From assembly GCA_016703765.1 (NCBI GenBank), contig JADJBL010000007.1:62001-126000 (forward strand): a DNA stretch of 64,000 nt, read 5' to 3'. The notes under the pieces are model-generated. The model made no database searches, was not told the DNA's origin, and saw only the letters and a list, made by a program, of their open reading frames with translations. The stretch is from Saprospirales bacterium. GTDB taxonomy: Bacteria; Bacteroidota; Bacteroidia; Chitinophagales; Saprospiraceae. Shown here piece after piece: positions 63,194 through 64,000 of this stretch. Each line of letters starts with the position of its first letter. The stretch's first letter is position 1. Position numbers and translations under genes: made by a program.

Positions 63194-64000
63194 TTGCAAA
63201 ACAACAAGATCCCATCCCCCTCCTTCGTCCTCGAAGAGCGACTGCTCCGGCAAAACCTGGAATTGATCCGGGGGGTGCAGGAGGCGGCTGGAGTGAGCGT
63301 CATTCTTGCGCTCAAGGGTTTTGCCATGTGGAAAGTATTCCCCATCGTGGCGGAATATCTTTCGGGGGCCACGGCGAGCTCCCTGAACGAAGCCCGGCTT
63401 ATTTTCGAAGAAATGGATTGCAAGGCCCACACTTACGCCGTGGCTTAGACGGAAGAGGAGTTCCCCGGGATCATGCGATACAGCAGCCATATCACTTTCA
63501 ATTCCATAGCTCAGTACAGGAGATTTAAGCCCCTGGTAGACGCCTACCCGGCCAAAATTTCCTGCGGGCTTCGGGTCAACCCGGAGTACTCGACCGTGGA
63601 GGTAGAATTGTATAATCCGGCAGCGCCGGGCTCCAGGTTAGGGGAGGTAGATGCCAATTTTATAGAGGGGATTGAAAAGGGTTTTTTGGAGGGTTTGGAG
63701 GGGATTCATTTTCACACCTTGTGCGAATCGAGCTCCTTTGATCTGGAAAAAACATTGGAAGCTTTTGAAAAGCGTTTCGGGAGGTTTATTCCCTCGCTGA
63801 AATGGGTCAATATGGGCGGAGGCCATCTGATGACCCGAAAGGGGTACGACACCAAACATCTCGTGGAGTTATTGCTCGCTTTCCGCTCCCGGTACCCCCA
63901 AGTTGAGGTCATCCTCGAACCGGGGAGCGCCATTGCCTGGGACACGGGAATCCTGCTCGCCACCGTGCTTGATATCCATGAAAGCAGGGGCGTTAAAACC
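63194..64000 (+). pseudogene. nspC: Carboxynorspermidine decarboxylase with in-frame TAG, cut by window end
   Basis: From TTG at 63194 the frame gives FVLEERLLRQNLEL and the PLP lysine motif ILALKGFAMWKVF. It meets TAG at 63446-63448 after HTYAVA and then continues in the same frame to the window end. That part includes TEEEFPGIMRYSSHITFNS, SCGLRVNPEYS, HFHTLCESSSF and LEPGSAIAWDTG, all typical of the alanine-racemase-fold decarboxylase. A single change TAC to TAG would explain the stop. The enzyme makes (nor)spermidine from its carboxy form. Either a recent nonsense mutation or an error. Confidence 0.85.

Noticed and set aside
63446..63448. TAG recoding as an amino acid
   Set aside because: TAG is used as a normal stop elsewhere in the window, for example at 2936-2938, 8187-8189 and 14170-14172.
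1..64000. tRNA, rRNA or transposase genes
   Set aside because: No cloverleaf, ribosomal RNA core sequence or transposase motif was recognised on either strand by reading; a dedicated search could still find a small RNA.

Overview
The window reads as chromosomal DNA of a Bacteroidota bacterium, probably Saprospiria-like (a guess from gene content and a base composition slightly above 50% G+C, judged by eye). Supporting genes are a PorP/SprF-type outer-membrane protein, a secreted esterase with a type IX secretion C-terminal sorting domain, the DUF1573-yajC-ybbR neighbourhood, YtxJ, DUF4296, 7TMR-DISM histidine kinase, Kdo cytidylyltransferase (an LPS outer membrane) and many lipoproteins. Several gene heads carry a TAnnTTTG motif, the Bacteroidota -7 element. 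No rRNA, tRNA, CRISPR array, transposase or phage module was found.

Layout. 0-9.4 kb: shikimate kinase, DUF1573/yajC/ybbR, an mnmD-ytxJ-small lipoprotein operon, Mpl-type murein ligase, a lipoprotein, peptidase T, HMG-CoA lyase. 9.4-19.6 kb: housekeeping (GNAT, NUDIX, rhomboid, RlmH, SWIM protein, SixA-like phosphatase, YggS, deoxynucleoside kinase, orphan ABC ATPase, cobalamin adenosyltransferase, PgpH-like HD phosphodiesterase). 19.7-27 kb: M1 peptidase, two glycosyltransferases, a RibBA-like protein with a degenerate second domain, VTC-domain protein, PorP/SprF. 27-39.4 kb: large FG-GAP/ASPIC lipoprotein (frameshifted), a NarL-type two-component pair, barrel protein plus T9SS esterase, and two oppositely transcribed murein-active proteins without signal peptides. 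39.4-50.8 kb: cystathionine beta-synthase/LysM, kdsB, cytidine deaminase, a tight four-gene unit (saccharopine dehydrogenase-like, asparagine synthetase-like without the glutaminase cysteine, flippase, sulfotransferase), then a SulP transporter with a beta-carbonic anhydrase. 51-64 kb: two tandem paralogous lipoproteins, agmatinase-like ureohydrolase, GT-C glycosyltransferase, a K+-channel-like protein with a non-standard filter, a metalloprotease, and carboxynorspermidine dehydrogenase/decarboxylase for polyamine synthesis.

Four genes are broken by a single-base length change in a short homopolymer, one by an in-frame TAG, and ybbR lacks a usual start codon. All but two of these lie in the last 10 kb. 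Draft-sequence error is the simplest explanation, but each can be tested.

The best leads for something undescribed are the 43.0-48.5 kb four-gene unit, the RibBA with lost zinc ligands, the signal-less peptidoglycan-binding lysozyme-like protein, the tandem lipoprotein pair, and the short tandem/inverted repeats between genes at 54.6, 61.8 and 63.1 kb. I did not find a clear new defence or mobile system.
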